Virus record (IMG/VR): IMGVR_UViG_3300036795_000051
Span: 1 to 35,470 of that record
From: a virus
DNA: 35,470 nt
Strand: one strand, 5' to 3'
Of the stretch, positions 1 through 6,121 are shown in pieces (position 1 is the first letter of the stretch; each line of letters starts with the position of its first letter). The notes under the pieces were generated by a model, which had not been told where the DNA came from, searched no databases, and worked only from the letters and a program-made list of their open reading frames with translations. Made by a program: the position numbers and the translations under genes.

Positions 1-191
1 CAGAAGGTGACCGCGCCCGCGTACGCCGAATACGACAAGGTGTCCGCGCCCGCGTACGCCGAATACGAGAAGGTGCGCGCGCCCGCGTACGCCGAATACT
101 GGAAGGTGCGCGCGCCCGCGTACGCCGAATACTGGAAGGTGCGCGCGGCCGCGTACGCCGAATACTGGAAGGTGCGCGCGGCCGCGTGGGC
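1..191 (+). repeat. 33-bp tandem repeats, left-end block
   Basis: About five and a half copies of a 33-base unit with core GCGTACGCCGAATAC. The copies are in phase with the reading frame. Variation is concentrated at the codon after Tyr (CAG, GAC, GAG, TGG) and at the pair after GTG. Copies here use GAA and GTG CGC, while copies at the far end of the window use GAG and GCG AAC, so the array has two sub-families. The assembly probably broke in this array. Confidence 0.9.
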
Positions 192-231
192 GCGAGGCTG
201 GATCTCCGATCACGCACAGATAAGCGCGTGA
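1..231 (+). CDS. Tandem-repeat protein, C-terminal part (gene crosses the window ends)
   Basis: The open frame runs from base 1 (no true start here) to a TGA at 229-231. It is made of 11-residue units of the form A-P/A-A-Y-A-E-Y-x-K-V-R, where x is Q, D, E or W, and ends in a short unique tail (WARGWISDHAQISA). The same repeat in the same sense is cut off at the other end of the window, after a proper ATG start at 35221, so I read the two as one gene. In the minimal reconstruction 11 bases are missing and the protein has about 163 residues. Tyr/Glu/Lys periodicity suggests a helical repeat. I do not recognise a function. The next gene (exonuclease) starts on a GTGA overlap with this stop, so the two are translationally linked. 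Confidence 0.75.
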   Translation, partial: QKVTAPAYAEYDKVSAPAYAEYEKVRAPAYAEYWKVRAPAYAEYWKVRAAAYAEYWKVRAAAWARGWISDHAQISA

Positions 232-1037
232 CCACGCGCCTCGCCCAGTTTCTCGCCAGTGGTGCGACCCCGGATGCTCCCGCGATGTCGGGGAACACGC
301 CCTGGGCGCACGCGCTGGCGGGGGAAGTGCGGGAATTGGTGCGTCGGCAGGCGGACCGGGCGCCGCGCAGTCAACAGGTACACATCGGCCCGTCAGAGTT
401 GGGCGTGGCCTGCGACCGGCAGGTGGTGGGCAAGCTGCTCGGCGAGGCGCGCACCAACCACGTCACCGATCCGTGGCCCTCGGTGGTGGGCACCGCGGTA
501 CACGCCTGGCTGGCGGATGCGTTCACCGCGGATGACCCGCGGCGATGGATGACCGAGCACCGGGTCACCCCGCATCCGGAACACGCCGGCACCGGGGACC
601 TCTACGACCGGTCTACCGCCACGGTGCTGGATCACAAGGTGCTGGGTGAGTCGAGCCTGGCGAAGGTGCGCCGCCCGGAAGGCCCGTCGCGCAAGTACCG
701 GCGTCAGCTCTATCTCTACGGCCTGGGTTTCCTGCGCCAGGGACTGCCGGTGACCCGGGTGGCGATCCTCGCCTACCCGCGCACCCGGTCCACTCTGGAC
801 GAGTTGTACGTGTGGGAGCACGCGTTCGACAACACGGCGGTGGCGGAGCTGGTGGACACGTTCACTGAGACCGCCCGGCGCAAGCTGCAAGCCCAGCAGG
901 TGCGCAGTGGCGAACGTCAGCTCGCCGACGTCCCCCGGGAGCCCTCGCACGACGAATGCTATTTCTGTCCGTTTTACCGGCCCGGTTCCGCGCACGATGG
1001 TTCCGGTATCGGGTGCCCCGGCACCGTCACGAAATAG
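228..1037 (+). CDS. Cas4/RecB-like PD-(D/E)XK exonuclease
   Basis: Probable single-strand or end-processing nuclease of the phage recombination module. Numbered from the GTG at 228 (269 residues), the nuclease signature is in order: His92 (GTAVHAWL), Asp124 (GTGDLYD), the Asp135-x-Lys137 pair (LDHK) and Gln160 with the following Tyr (RQLYLYG). Four cysteines, Cys62 near the N-terminus and Cys244, Cys247 and Cys263 near the C-terminus, are spaced as in the iron-sulfur cluster of Cas4/AddB-type nucleases. An upstream in-frame GTG at 186 exists. I prefer 228 because its GTGA overlaps the preceding TGA. It sits at the head of a run with a possible ssDNA-binding protein, helicase and resolvase. 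Family identification is strong; the in vivo substrate is inferred. Confidence 0.85.
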   Translation: MTTRLAQFLASGATPDAPAMSGNTPWAHALAGEVRELVRRQADRAPRSQQVHIGPSELGVACDRQVVGKLLGEARTNHVTDPWPSVVGTAVHAWLADAFTADDPRRWMTEHRVTPHPEHAGTGDLYDRSTATVLDHKVLGESSLAKVRRPEGPSRKYRRQLYLYGLGFLRQGLPVTRVAILAYPRTRSTLDELYVWEHAFDNTAVAELVDTFTETARRKLQAQQVRSGERQLADVPREPSHDECYFCPFYRPGSAHDGSGIGCPGTVTK

Positions 1038-1043
1038 GAGAAA

Positions 1044-1194
1044 ATGGTCATGTCCAAAAAAGGACCGCAAGGAAGAGAAGCAGCAGCGCCAGCACGACAA
1101 GGACGCGCAGGACGAGCGCGACATCCAGGCGCTGAAGGACCGCAACGCCCGGGCGCTGGAGCGCGAGAAGCGGCGCAGAGAAAACGGCGAATAG
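1044..1194 (+). CDS. Small charged helical protein, needs a frameshift at an A6 run
   Basis: A good ribosome site (GGAG, 1037-1040) precedes ATG at 1044, but the frame starting there soon turns into Ala/Gly/Pro/Arg-rich text typical of a wrong frame. The +1 frame instead reads KKDRKEEKQQRQ and on through a densely charged helix to a TAG at 1192-1194, immediately before the next promoter. The switch point is the run of six A at 1056-1061. With five A the product would be a clean 49-residue protein beginning MVMSKKDRKEE. So this is either a homopolymer error or real indel, or a frameshifting site. Function unknown; Lys/Arg/Glu/Gln composition suggests nucleic-acid or protein contact through a single helix. 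Confidence 0.55.
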
Positions 1195-1197
1195 CGC

Positions 1198-1226
1198 TTG
1201 CCACAACTTGCCGGACGCGCTATCCT
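1198..1226 (+). promoter_or_regulatory. Sigma70-type promoter with shared operator motif (copy 1)
   Basis: TTGCCA (1198-1203), a 17-base spacer and TATCCT (1221-1226). The -35 and spacer begin with TTGCCACAACTTGCC, one base different from the motif at 5340 and 5956. No start codon lies at the expected transcription start, so this copy gives a message with a leader of roughly 80 bases ahead of the gene at 1317. Confidence 0.65.
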
Positions 1227-1239
1227 GAACGGGCATTAC

Positions 1240-1290
1240 CGGTGGAAGTCCTGGCCGTATAGCCGACGCGCTGACCAGGACTATCCACCG
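1240..1290 (+). promoter_or_regulatory. Long stem-loop in the leader of the next gene
   Basis: CGGTGGAAGTCCTGG (1240-1254) pairs with CCAGGACTATCCACCG (1275-1290): 15 base pairs with a single bulged A at 1283 and a 20-base loop. It lies between the promoter at 1198 and the ribosome site of the gene at 1317, so it will be in the 5' leader. There is no T-tract, so an RNA stability or translation-control structure is as likely as an attenuator. Confidence 0.55.
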
Positions 1291-1316
1291 ACCCCTTACT
1301 GACACTGGAGAGCTAC

Positions 1317-2156
1317 ATGACACAGCCCAATGCCGAGCAGCAGCTCACGGCGCTGCTCGCATCGTTGCAGGCGCAGAACTACGGCCAGCAGGCGCCGATC
1401 GCGCCGCCCACCGGCTACCAGCAGATGCCCAGTAATTTCACCCAGCACACCGCGTCCGCCCCGCCCGCCCCGCCGAAGCAGGCCGCGGTGGCCGGTTCGC
1501 TGGCCGCCATGTTCGAGCAGCCCAACGCCGGCGCCGGTCCGTCGATCAACCCCACCTCGAAGTCCCCGGTGGGCACGACGGTGGTCATGACGGTGGCCCG
1601 GGACGTCTCGGACGCCGACGTCCGCCAGAACACGTCGCCGGAAGGCACGCTGTTGTGGCGCAACGACGGCTCGCCGCAGTTCCTGATGGTGGTCCCGGTG
1701 ATCGACGCGGCCACCGGTGAGGAGAAGGGACTGTATGTTTCCGGCCCGCTGTGGACGAAGCTCAACGACGCCATGCACACGGCGGGCTACCCGGCCAATT
1801 CGGCGCCGCGCGGTGGCGACACGATCGCGGTCAAGAAGACCGGCGAGTTCCAGAACCGCAACCGCACCATGTCCAACCGCTGGGAGGTTCTCTACCAGAT
1901 CGCGGAGGGCAACAAGGCGAACCCCTACACCGGTCAGCAGACCGCGGTGGCCGACAGCCTGGCCACCAGCCCCGAGCCGTCGAGCCCACTGCCGCCGGAG
2001 GTGTCGCGGGAGATCGCGGATTTCACCCAGCAGACCGCCGCGCCCACCCAGGCGCCTCCGCTGGCTGACGTGCCAGTCGCGACCGTCACGCCGACCGGCC
2101 CGGCGGACCTGTCCCCGGACATGGCCGCGCTGCTCCAGCAGATGACTGGCGGCTGA
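1317..2156 (+). CDS. Possible phage ssDNA-binding protein (uncertain)
   Basis: 279 residues with a clear ribosome site (GGAG nine bases upstream). Residues 1-75 and 205-279 are Pro/Gln/Ala/Thr-rich and probably disordered. The folded part is about residues 80-200, with short alternating strands (TTVVMTVARDV, QFLMVVPVID, GDTIAVKKTGEF, RWEVLYQI) that fit a small beta-barrel. A beta-barrel core with disordered tails, placed just after a Cas4-like exonuclease and before a helicase and resolvase, is the usual profile of a phage single-strand-binding protein. That is inference from layout, not a recognised family match. It could equally be an uncharacterised recombination accessory protein. It has its own promoter and a structured leader, which suggests high or specially timed expression. 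Confidence 0.35.
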   Translation: MTQPNAEQQLTALLASLQAQNYGQQAPIAPPTGYQQMPSNFTQHTASAPPAPPKQAAVAGSLAAMFEQPNAGAGPSINPTSKSPVGTTVVMTVARDVSDADVRQNTSPEGTLLWRNDGSPQFLMVVPVIDAATGEEKGLYVSGPLWTKLNDAMHTAGYPANSAPRGGDTIAVKKTGEFQNRNRTMSNRWEVLYQIAEGNKANPYTGQQTAVADSLATSPEPSSPLPPEVSREIADFTQQTAAPTQAPPLADVPVATVTPTGPADLSPDMAALLQQMTGG

Positions 2157-2160
2157 TAGG

Positions 2161-2175
2161 CCCCTTCGGGAGGGG
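2161..2175 (+). terminator. Short hairpin terminator candidate
   Basis: CCCCT (2161-2165), loop TCGGG, AGGGG (2171-2175), four bases after the stop of the preceding gene. No T-tract follows, as is common in actinobacterial terminators. It would separate the preceding gene from the non-coding stretch that follows. Confidence 0.45.
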
Positions 2176-2230
2176 ATGGGCTTGCCGACGGCCCCGATGT
2201 TCGGTCCGCGCCGCTACGGTCAAAGCGGGG

Positions 2231-2297
2231 AGTGCTGTCGACCAACGGAGAGGTCACCTCGGCCAGGGAGATCCCGGTTCGAATCCGGGCAGCACAC
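2231..2297 (+). tRNA. Degenerate tRNA-like element
   Basis: Three of the four arms fold well: acceptor GTGCTG/CAGCAC (six pairs, with an A-A mismatch at the end), D arm GACC/GGTC around an eight-base GG-containing loop (240-255), and a perfect T arm CCCGG-TTCGAAT-CCGGG (273-289). The middle is wrong. Only 17 bases separate D stem and T stem, giving a three-pair anticodon stem (CTC/GAG) with loop GGCCAGG and no U at position 33. No CCA end is encoded. It is therefore probably a decayed tRNA, a tRNA mimic, or the tRNA-matching core of an old attachment site. No integrase is visible to support the last idea. Confidence 0.4.
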
Positions 2298-2377
2298 GAC
2301 AACGGTCACGCAACCCGCTTCGGCGAGGCCAAGGTGGCTATGTCCGGCAGGCGCACCGATTGTGCCGTTTCGTATTC

Positions 2378-2442
2378 GGCGGGGCTGGATTTCATCGGCC
2401 GGACAGGCTAGTCCTGGTCCGCGACACGTGGCCAGCCCCGCC
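2378..2442 (+). promoter_or_regulatory. Nested inverted repeat ahead of the low-GC gene
   Basis: GGCGGGGCTGG (2378-2388) is the exact reverse complement of CCAGCCCCGCC (2432-2442). Inside the 43-base loop a second imperfect hairpin forms around 2401-2420 (GGACAGG / CCTGGTCC). The rest of 2157-2473 contains the terminator candidate and tRNA-like element described separately and no convincing gene. The structure ends about 30 bases before the ATG at 2474, so it would lie in that gene's leader or act as a binding site. Confidence 0.5.
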
Positions 2443-2473
2443 ACCCGATACCCGAACCGACTGGAGAACCGGC

Positions 2474-3115
2474 ATGGACCTACAGGAAGCGCGGCTTACG
2501 CTCGCCGAAGTAGCAGGCAACTACAAAAAGATGGAAGCGGGCATCCGCAAGTTGGTAGCCAATCGAGCATGGGAGATAATGGGGTATACCTGTTTCTCCA
2601 AAATGTGGATTGGAGAAATGCCGGATATTCTGCTGGCGCACCGTCGCATACCTGCCGCGCTATCTGCCTTGGTAATAGAAGCACTTGTCCAAGCGGGTGG
2701 CGACAAGGTCAGCGTCACACGTGACCTATACGGTAGCCCCTCCGGCACAACGTATGGGTCGGTAGCGCAGGCAGTCAAGCAAGTGGAGCACGGCGTGCCC
2801 CACTTCGCGATTACCATGGACTACGCCAAAGCAGACAAGACCATTGATAAATACGGAAAAATCCCGCTGGCAAACGAAGACCGGGTCAAGTCGGGCCCCT
2901 CCCGTCAGCGTGAGCGAGCACGTCTCTCTCTGGAGAAACATTCAAAGGGGCCAATGGACCGTATCGAAATGTCTTTTGGGCTTCCCAAATGGCAGTATGA
3001 CGTAATGCACGACATCGGGGTGGACGAGAACATATCGGACGGTGCGATATACCGGAGGGCAGTCAACCAGTACCTTGCCGGGCTCGGCAAGACGCCACCC
3101 CGGGGATTGTCATGA
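2474..3115 (+). CDS. Unknown protein of atypically low GC, probable recent acquisition
   Basis: 213 residues from ATG 2474 (GGAG eight bases upstream). The composition differs sharply from its neighbours: three 60-base rows counted by hand give about 45-48% GC, against roughly two thirds elsewhere, and codons such as ATA, AAA and GTA are frequent. The N-terminal part (AWEIMGYTCFSKMW) recalls helical segments seen in some plasmid and phage DNA-associated proteins. The C-terminal 50 residues (MDRIEMSFGLPKWQYDV onwards) could form a ribbon-helix-helix or other small DNA-binding fold. I cannot name a family. The stop overlaps the ATG of the helicase gene (ATGA), so it is now wired into that operon. 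Confidence 0.75.
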   Translation: MDLQEARLTLAEVAGNYKKMEAGIRKLVANRAWEIMGYTCFSKMWIGEMPDILLAHRRIPAALSALVIEALVQAGGDKVSVTRDLYGSPSGTTYGSVAQAVKQVEHGVPHFAITMDYAKADKTIDKYGKIPLANEDRVKSGPSRQRERARLSLEKHSKGPMDRIEMSFGLPKWQYDVMHDIGVDENISDGAIYRRAVNQYLAGLGKTPPRGLS

Positions 3116-4863
3116 CGGCCACCCGCTCGATTGTCGCGGAGCTGACCGCCGACCCGGCCAGCCTGGTGCTGATCCCGGTGTCCGGGGAGTTCGACCTGGC
3201 GGACGTCGCCGCGATGCAAGACGTGACCGCGACCCCGCACCCGACGAAACCGGCGGGCGGGGTGACCTTCGCCAGCACCTGGCCGACGCAGGTTCAGTTG
3301 GCCGCGTCGCTGCCCTGGGCGCCCCAGGCGAAGCTGCGCGCGGCAATGGCCGCCGAGATCGCGCGGCGCATGGCTACCGCCCCGGTCACCTCCGCGCGGG
3401 AGCTGCGCCCCGGCTGCACTCCCCGGGACTACCAGAGCGCGGGCGCCGGGGTCATCGCGGCCACCGGCAAGGGTTTGATCTTTGACGACCCCGGCACTGG
3501 TAAGACGCTCACCGCCCTGTTGGGGTTGCTCGCCTGCCGGGACCGGGGCCTGCTGCCACCAGCCGCGCCGATCCTGGCGGTGTGCCCGAACAGCGTCATC
3601 GACTCCTGGGTGAACGAGGTGCACCGCTGGAGCACGCTCTCGGCGGTGGCCTGGCGCGGCACGATCAGCAAGCGCCGGCGCCTGGCGGGCACGGCGGACG
3701 TCTACGTGGTCGGCTACGCCACCGCAGCCAATGACCTGGACGCGCACTGCGCCAACGGGCACCCGTTGCTGGATCTGCGCGCGCAGGCGCTGGTGATCGA
3801 CGAGTGCCACTGGATCAAGTCGCCGTCCGCGATCCGGTCCCAGTCGGTGCGCAAGGCCGCGGCGAAGATCCCGATCGTGATCGCGCTGTCCGGCACGCCG
3901 ATCACGCACAACGCCCTGGATCTGTGGCCGACCCTCTACGCCACCGACGCCGCGTCCTGGCCGTCCCGGGAGCGCTTCCTGCGCCGCTACCTGACCACGA
4001 TGGCCGGTGACTACGAAGACGTGGTGGTGGGGTTGAACGACCGGGAGCCGGAGTTGCGGCTGTGCCTGCTGGGCACCTACCGCTCATTGCGCAAGGCTGA
4101 CGTGCTTACCCAGTTGCCGCCGAAGGTCTACACCGTGCGCACCGTGGAGATCCCGCCGAAGTATCGCAAGGCGTACGACGACATGGAATCGGACATGCTG
4201 GCAGAGATGGACAACGGCGAGCAGCTCGGCGTGATGACCGCGCTTGCCCAGCTCACCCGGTTGATCCAGTTAGCGTCCTCCGCGTGTGACGTGACCACCG
4301 AGCAGCTCGAGGAGATCGACGAGGAGACCGGCCAGAACAAGGTGGCTGTGCACGTCGCGCCGAAAATGCCGAGCTGGAAGGTGGACACGTTGCTGGACAT
4401 TCTCGCCGAGCGCCCGGACGCGCAGACGCTGGTGTTCGCCCCGTCCGCCCAGTTGATCCGGGTGGCCGCCGCGCAGGTGGAGAAGGCGGGCTACACCACG
4501 GGCCTGATCATCGGCGGCCAGAGCGCCGCGGAGCGCTCCGCGCACGTGGACGAGTTCCAGGCGGGTAAGCGCCAAGTCATGCTGGCCACCACGCAGGCGG
4601 GCGGGGTGGGCCTCACCCTGACCGCCGCGTCGACGGTGGTGTTTCTGCAACGGCCATGGTCCTATGTGGAGGCCAGCCAGGCAGAAGACCGGGCACACCG
4701 GATCGGCTCGGAGATCCACGAGTCGATCGAGATCATCGACGTGGTGGCCACCGGCACGATCGAAGGCCGGATCCGCAACGTGCTGCGCGACAAGGCCAAG
4801 AGCCTCGCCGAGCTGCTGGAAGACCCCCGCATCTACACCGAGGTTCTGGGAGGCCAGAAGTGA
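3112..4863 (+). CDS. SNF2-family DEAD/H-box helicase
   Basis: 583 residues with the superfamily 2 motifs in order: DYQ near residue 106, Walker A DDPGTGKT (125-132), DECH (230-233), SGTP (260-263) and the C-terminal helicase lobe ending in QAEDRAHRIG (523-532). DECH plus QAxDRAHRIG is the SNF2/RapA-type signature of double-strand DNA translocases, common in phages next to replication genes. Likely role: ATP-driven remodelling or strand transfer during replication or recombination. Start chosen at the ATG that overlaps the preceding TGA. It is followed by a RuvC-like resolvase on a GTGA overlap, forming a helicase-resolvase pair. Confidence 0.92.
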   Translation: MTATRSIVAELTADPASLVLIPVSGEFDLADVAAMQDVTATPHPTKPAGGVTFASTWPTQVQLAASLPWAPQAKLRAAMAAEIARRMATAPVTSARELRPGCTPRDYQSAGAGVIAATGKGLIFDDPGTGKTLTALLGLLACRDRGLLPPAAPILAVCPNSVIDSWVNEVHRWSTLSAVAWRGTISKRRRLAGTADVYVVGYATAANDLDAHCANGHPLLDLRAQALVIDECHWIKSPSAIRSQSVRKAAAKIPIVIALSGTPITHNALDLWPTLYATDAASWPSRERFLRRYLTTMAGDYEDVVVGLNDREPELRLCLLGTYRSLRKADVLTQLPPKVYTVRTVEIPPKYRKAYDDMESDMLAEMDNGEQLGVMTALAQLTRLIQLASSACDVTTEQLEEIDEETGQNKVAVHVAPKMPSWKVDTLLDILAERPDAQTLVFAPSAQLIRVAAAQVEKAGYTTGLIIGGQSAAERSAHVDEFQAGKRQVMLATTQAGGVGLTLTAASTVVFLQRPWSYVEASQAEDRAHRIGSEIHESIEIIDVVATGTIEGRIRNVLRDKAKSLAELLEDPRIYTEVLGGQK

Positions 4864-5333
4864 CCTACATCCTGGGCATCGATCCGGGCGGCATGACGGG
4901 CCTGGCGCTGGTGCAGTGGCACCCGGACTACCCAGACACGCTCGGATTCACCGTGATCCCCTGGGAGGTACGGGGCCTGCGCCCGGGTGACCTGATGGGC
5001 ATCGTCAACCGGGCCGCGTCGGACGCGCGCCGGCAGTTGCTGGTGGCATGCGAGGACTTCGTGTTGCGCGGGTTGAACGGGCGTCGGACGCACACCGGAC
5101 CGAAGGCGACGCTGGACCTGATCGGCGCGGTGCGCACGGTCTCGTTCCCGCACGTGCTGCGCCCCGCCGCCGCGGTGAAACCGTGGGCGAGTGACAAACG
5201 ACTAGCCGCAGCGTTCGGCCCGGGCGCGTTCCGGGGCCTGCCGCACGCCGCGGACGCGGCCCGGCACGCGCTCTATGCCGGAGTACGGGATTTCGGCTGG
5301 CCCGACCCGCTCGTCTTGGTCACAGACGCGTAA
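4860..5333 (+). CDS. RuvC-like Holliday junction resolvase
   Basis: 157 residues from the GTG at 4860 (GTGA overlap with the helicase stop). The RNase H-fold catalytic set is visible: Asp8 in GIDPGGMTG, Glu65 in VACEDF, and the C-terminal His129/Asp132 in HAADAARHAL. Length is normal for a phage RuvC-type enzyme. Expected action: symmetrical cutting of four-way junctions or branched replication intermediates before packaging, with two metal ions. The last residues (PLVLVTDA) and the downstream DNA are nearly repeated at the end of the gene at 5494 (PLALVTDA), part of a segmental duplication. Confidence 0.85.
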   Translation: MTYILGIDPGGMTGLALVQWHPDYPDTLGFTVIPWEVRGLRPGDLMGIVNRAASDARRQLLVACEDFVLRGLNGRRTHTGPKATLDLIGAVRTVSFPHVLRPAAAVKPWASDKRLAAAFGPGAFRGLPHAADAARHALYAGVRDFGWPDPLVLVTDA

Positions 5334-5339
5334 CTATCT

Positions 5340-5368
5340 TTGCCACAAGTTGCCGTTAGACGTAGAAT
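5340..5368 (+). promoter_or_regulatory. Leaderless promoter with shared operator motif (copy 2)
   Basis: TTGCCA (5340-5345), 17-base spacer, TAGAAT (5363-5368), then the GTG start of the zinc-ribbon gene at 5375, only six bases later. Transcription would begin at or on the start codon. The motif TTGCCACAAGTTGCC spans the -35 and the first half of the spacer, as expected for an operator. Confidence 0.7.
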
Positions 5369-5374
5369 TTCAGC

Positions 5375-5491
5375 GTGAACTTCGAGGAAGAATTGCCCAC
5401 CTGCCCGAATTGCGAGACCGAGATGAACTGGAACGAACGCGAAGGTGGCTGGGTTTGCCCCGACCCGTTCTGCGACTGGACGGACGTGTGA
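5375..5491 (+). CDS. Tiny zinc-ribbon protein, copy A
   Basis: 38 residues from GTG. Cysteines form C10-x2-C13-x14-C28-x4-C33, a zinc-ribbon arrangement, with acidic and aromatic residues between and at the C-terminus (CDWTDV). It is about 70% identical by eye to the gene at 6002, with the same length and identical cysteine spacing. It sits directly behind a promoter that would make a leaderless message. Such minimal ribbons usually contact nucleic acid or RNA polymerase; which applies here is unknown. The start is supported by the paralogue's ATG at the same alignment position. Confidence 0.75.
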   Translation: MNFEEELPTCPNCETEMNWNEREGGWVCPDPFCDWTDV

Positions 5492-5493
5492 TC

Positions 5494-5949
5494 ATGGACG
5501 AGCACCAGGTGCAGGGCACCCTGTTTCGCTTCCCGAGCCTGCCGGAGGACACCGACCCCGGCTACCTGGCCCGCACTCGGGCGCAGCGCGAAAAGCTGCT
5601 GGCCAAAGCCGCCAAGGCCAACGGGCGCATCCGCCAAGGCGAGCGGTTCGGCCAGAACTACCCGTTGCGCAAGCTCGGCAACCTGGTTGGGCCGCCCAAC
5701 AACGCGGTCACGACTGTCATGCCGGTACCGGCCGGTTCGGTGCTGACCTGGACCGAGTGCGGTACCGAGCACGAGGGTGTCGTCTGGTCACACGGACACC
5801 TCCCGAATTCGGTGTGGGTGACGGTGACCGGTGAGCCGCGCGCGGTCTGCCTGCAACGGCTGTGGTCTGGCCCGACGCGCTGGCATAGGTGCGGCGAGTA
5901 CCAGTATAAGACCACCCCCCGACCGCTCGCCCTAGTCACAGATGCGTAA
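5494..5949 (+). CDS. Unknown protein between the two zinc-ribbon copies
   Basis: 151 residues from ATG 5494, two bases after the zinc-ribbon stop. Residues 1-70 are polar and charged (a helix around YLARTRAQREKLLAKAAKAN). Residues 75-145 look like a small beta-rich domain (NAVTTVMPVPAGSVLTW, GVVWSHGHLPNSVWVTV, AVCLQRLWSG) with an HRCGEYQYK tail. I do not recognise the family. Its C-terminus (LVTDA) belongs to the duplicated segment shared with the resolvase gene, so its end was probably formed by the duplication. Confidence 0.7.
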   Translation: MDEHQVQGTLFRFPSLPEDTDPGYLARTRAQREKLLAKAAKANGRIRQGERFGQNYPLRKLGNLVGPPNNAVTTVMPVPAGSVLTWTECGTEHEGVVWSHGHLPNSVWVTVTGEPRAVCLQRLWSGPTRWHRCGEYQYKTTPRPLALVTDA

Positions 5950-5955
5950 CTACCT

Positions 5956-5995
5956 TTGCCACAAGTTGCCAAAGTGCTTATCTGGGCCGTACGAT
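5956..5995 (+). promoter_or_regulatory. Promoter with shared operator motif (copy 3)
   Basis: TTGCCACAAGTTGCCAA occupies 5956-5972. Two readings are possible. TTGCCA (5956-5961) with a 17-base spacer to TATCTG (5979-5984) leaves a short leader. The second TTGCCA (5966-5971) with an 18-base spacer to TACGAT (5990-5995) places the start at the ATG at 6002, i.e. leaderless like copy 2. The second agrees better with the absence of a good ribosome site. Confidence 0.6.
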
Positions 5996-6001
5996 CAGGG
6001 C

Positions 6002-6118
6002 ATGACCTTCGAGGAAGCGCCCACCACCTGCCCCGCGTGCGAGACCGAGATGGACTGGGACGCTCGCGAAGGCTGCTGGCACTGCCCCGACCCGAACTGC
6101 GACTGGCTGGACGTGTAG
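6002..6118 (+). CDS. Tiny zinc-ribbon protein, copy B
   Basis: 38 residues from ATG, with C10-x2-C13-x14-C28-x4-C33 exactly as in copy A, plus an extra cysteine at residue 25. The sequence between the knuckles keeps ETEM-x-W-x-x-REG. It is followed three bases after its stop by the DNA methyltransferase. Function unknown; a small nucleic-acid or polymerase-binding adaptor is the natural guess for a stand-alone ribbon. Confidence 0.75.
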   Translation: MTFEEAPTTCPACETEMDWDAREGCWHCPDPNCDWLDV

Positions 6119-6121
6119 CCG

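Larger units (their letters stand above)
5309..5491 (+). repeat. Segmental duplication, copy A
   Basis: This stretch matches 5925-6118 across three kinds of sequence: the last codons of the upstream gene (shared ending LVTDA), the intergenic DNA (shared GCGTAACTA and CTTTGCCACAAGTTGCC), and the whole tiny zinc-ribbon gene. Copy B carries 11 more bases between the motif and the start codon. The gene at 5494-5949 lies between the two copies. Confidence 0.75.
5925..6118 (+). repeat. Segmental duplication, copy B
   Basis: Partner of 5309-5491: same upstream gene ending, same promoter/operator block and a paralogous 38-residue zinc-ribbon gene. Third-position differences are common while cysteines and the operator are kept, so the duplication is not brand new and both copies appear to be under selection. 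Confidence 0.75.

Noticed and set aside
1-191. CRISPR-like array
   Set aside because: The repeats are contiguous, without unique spacers, in frame and coding for an 11-residue periodic protein.
1044-1262. 72-residue protein in the ATG frame after the A6 run
   Set aside because: Ala/Gly/Pro/Arg text, overlaps the promoter at 1198-1226, and the +1 frame ends neatly before that promoter.
2231-2297. Functional tRNA-Trp (CCA in the loop)
   Set aside because: The putative anticodon loop has no U33, the stem is three pairs, and the spacing between D and T arms is too short.
2157-2473. attP site of a temperate phage
   Set aside because: There is tRNA-like sequence and inverted repeats, but no integrase or excisionase pair can be identified in the window.
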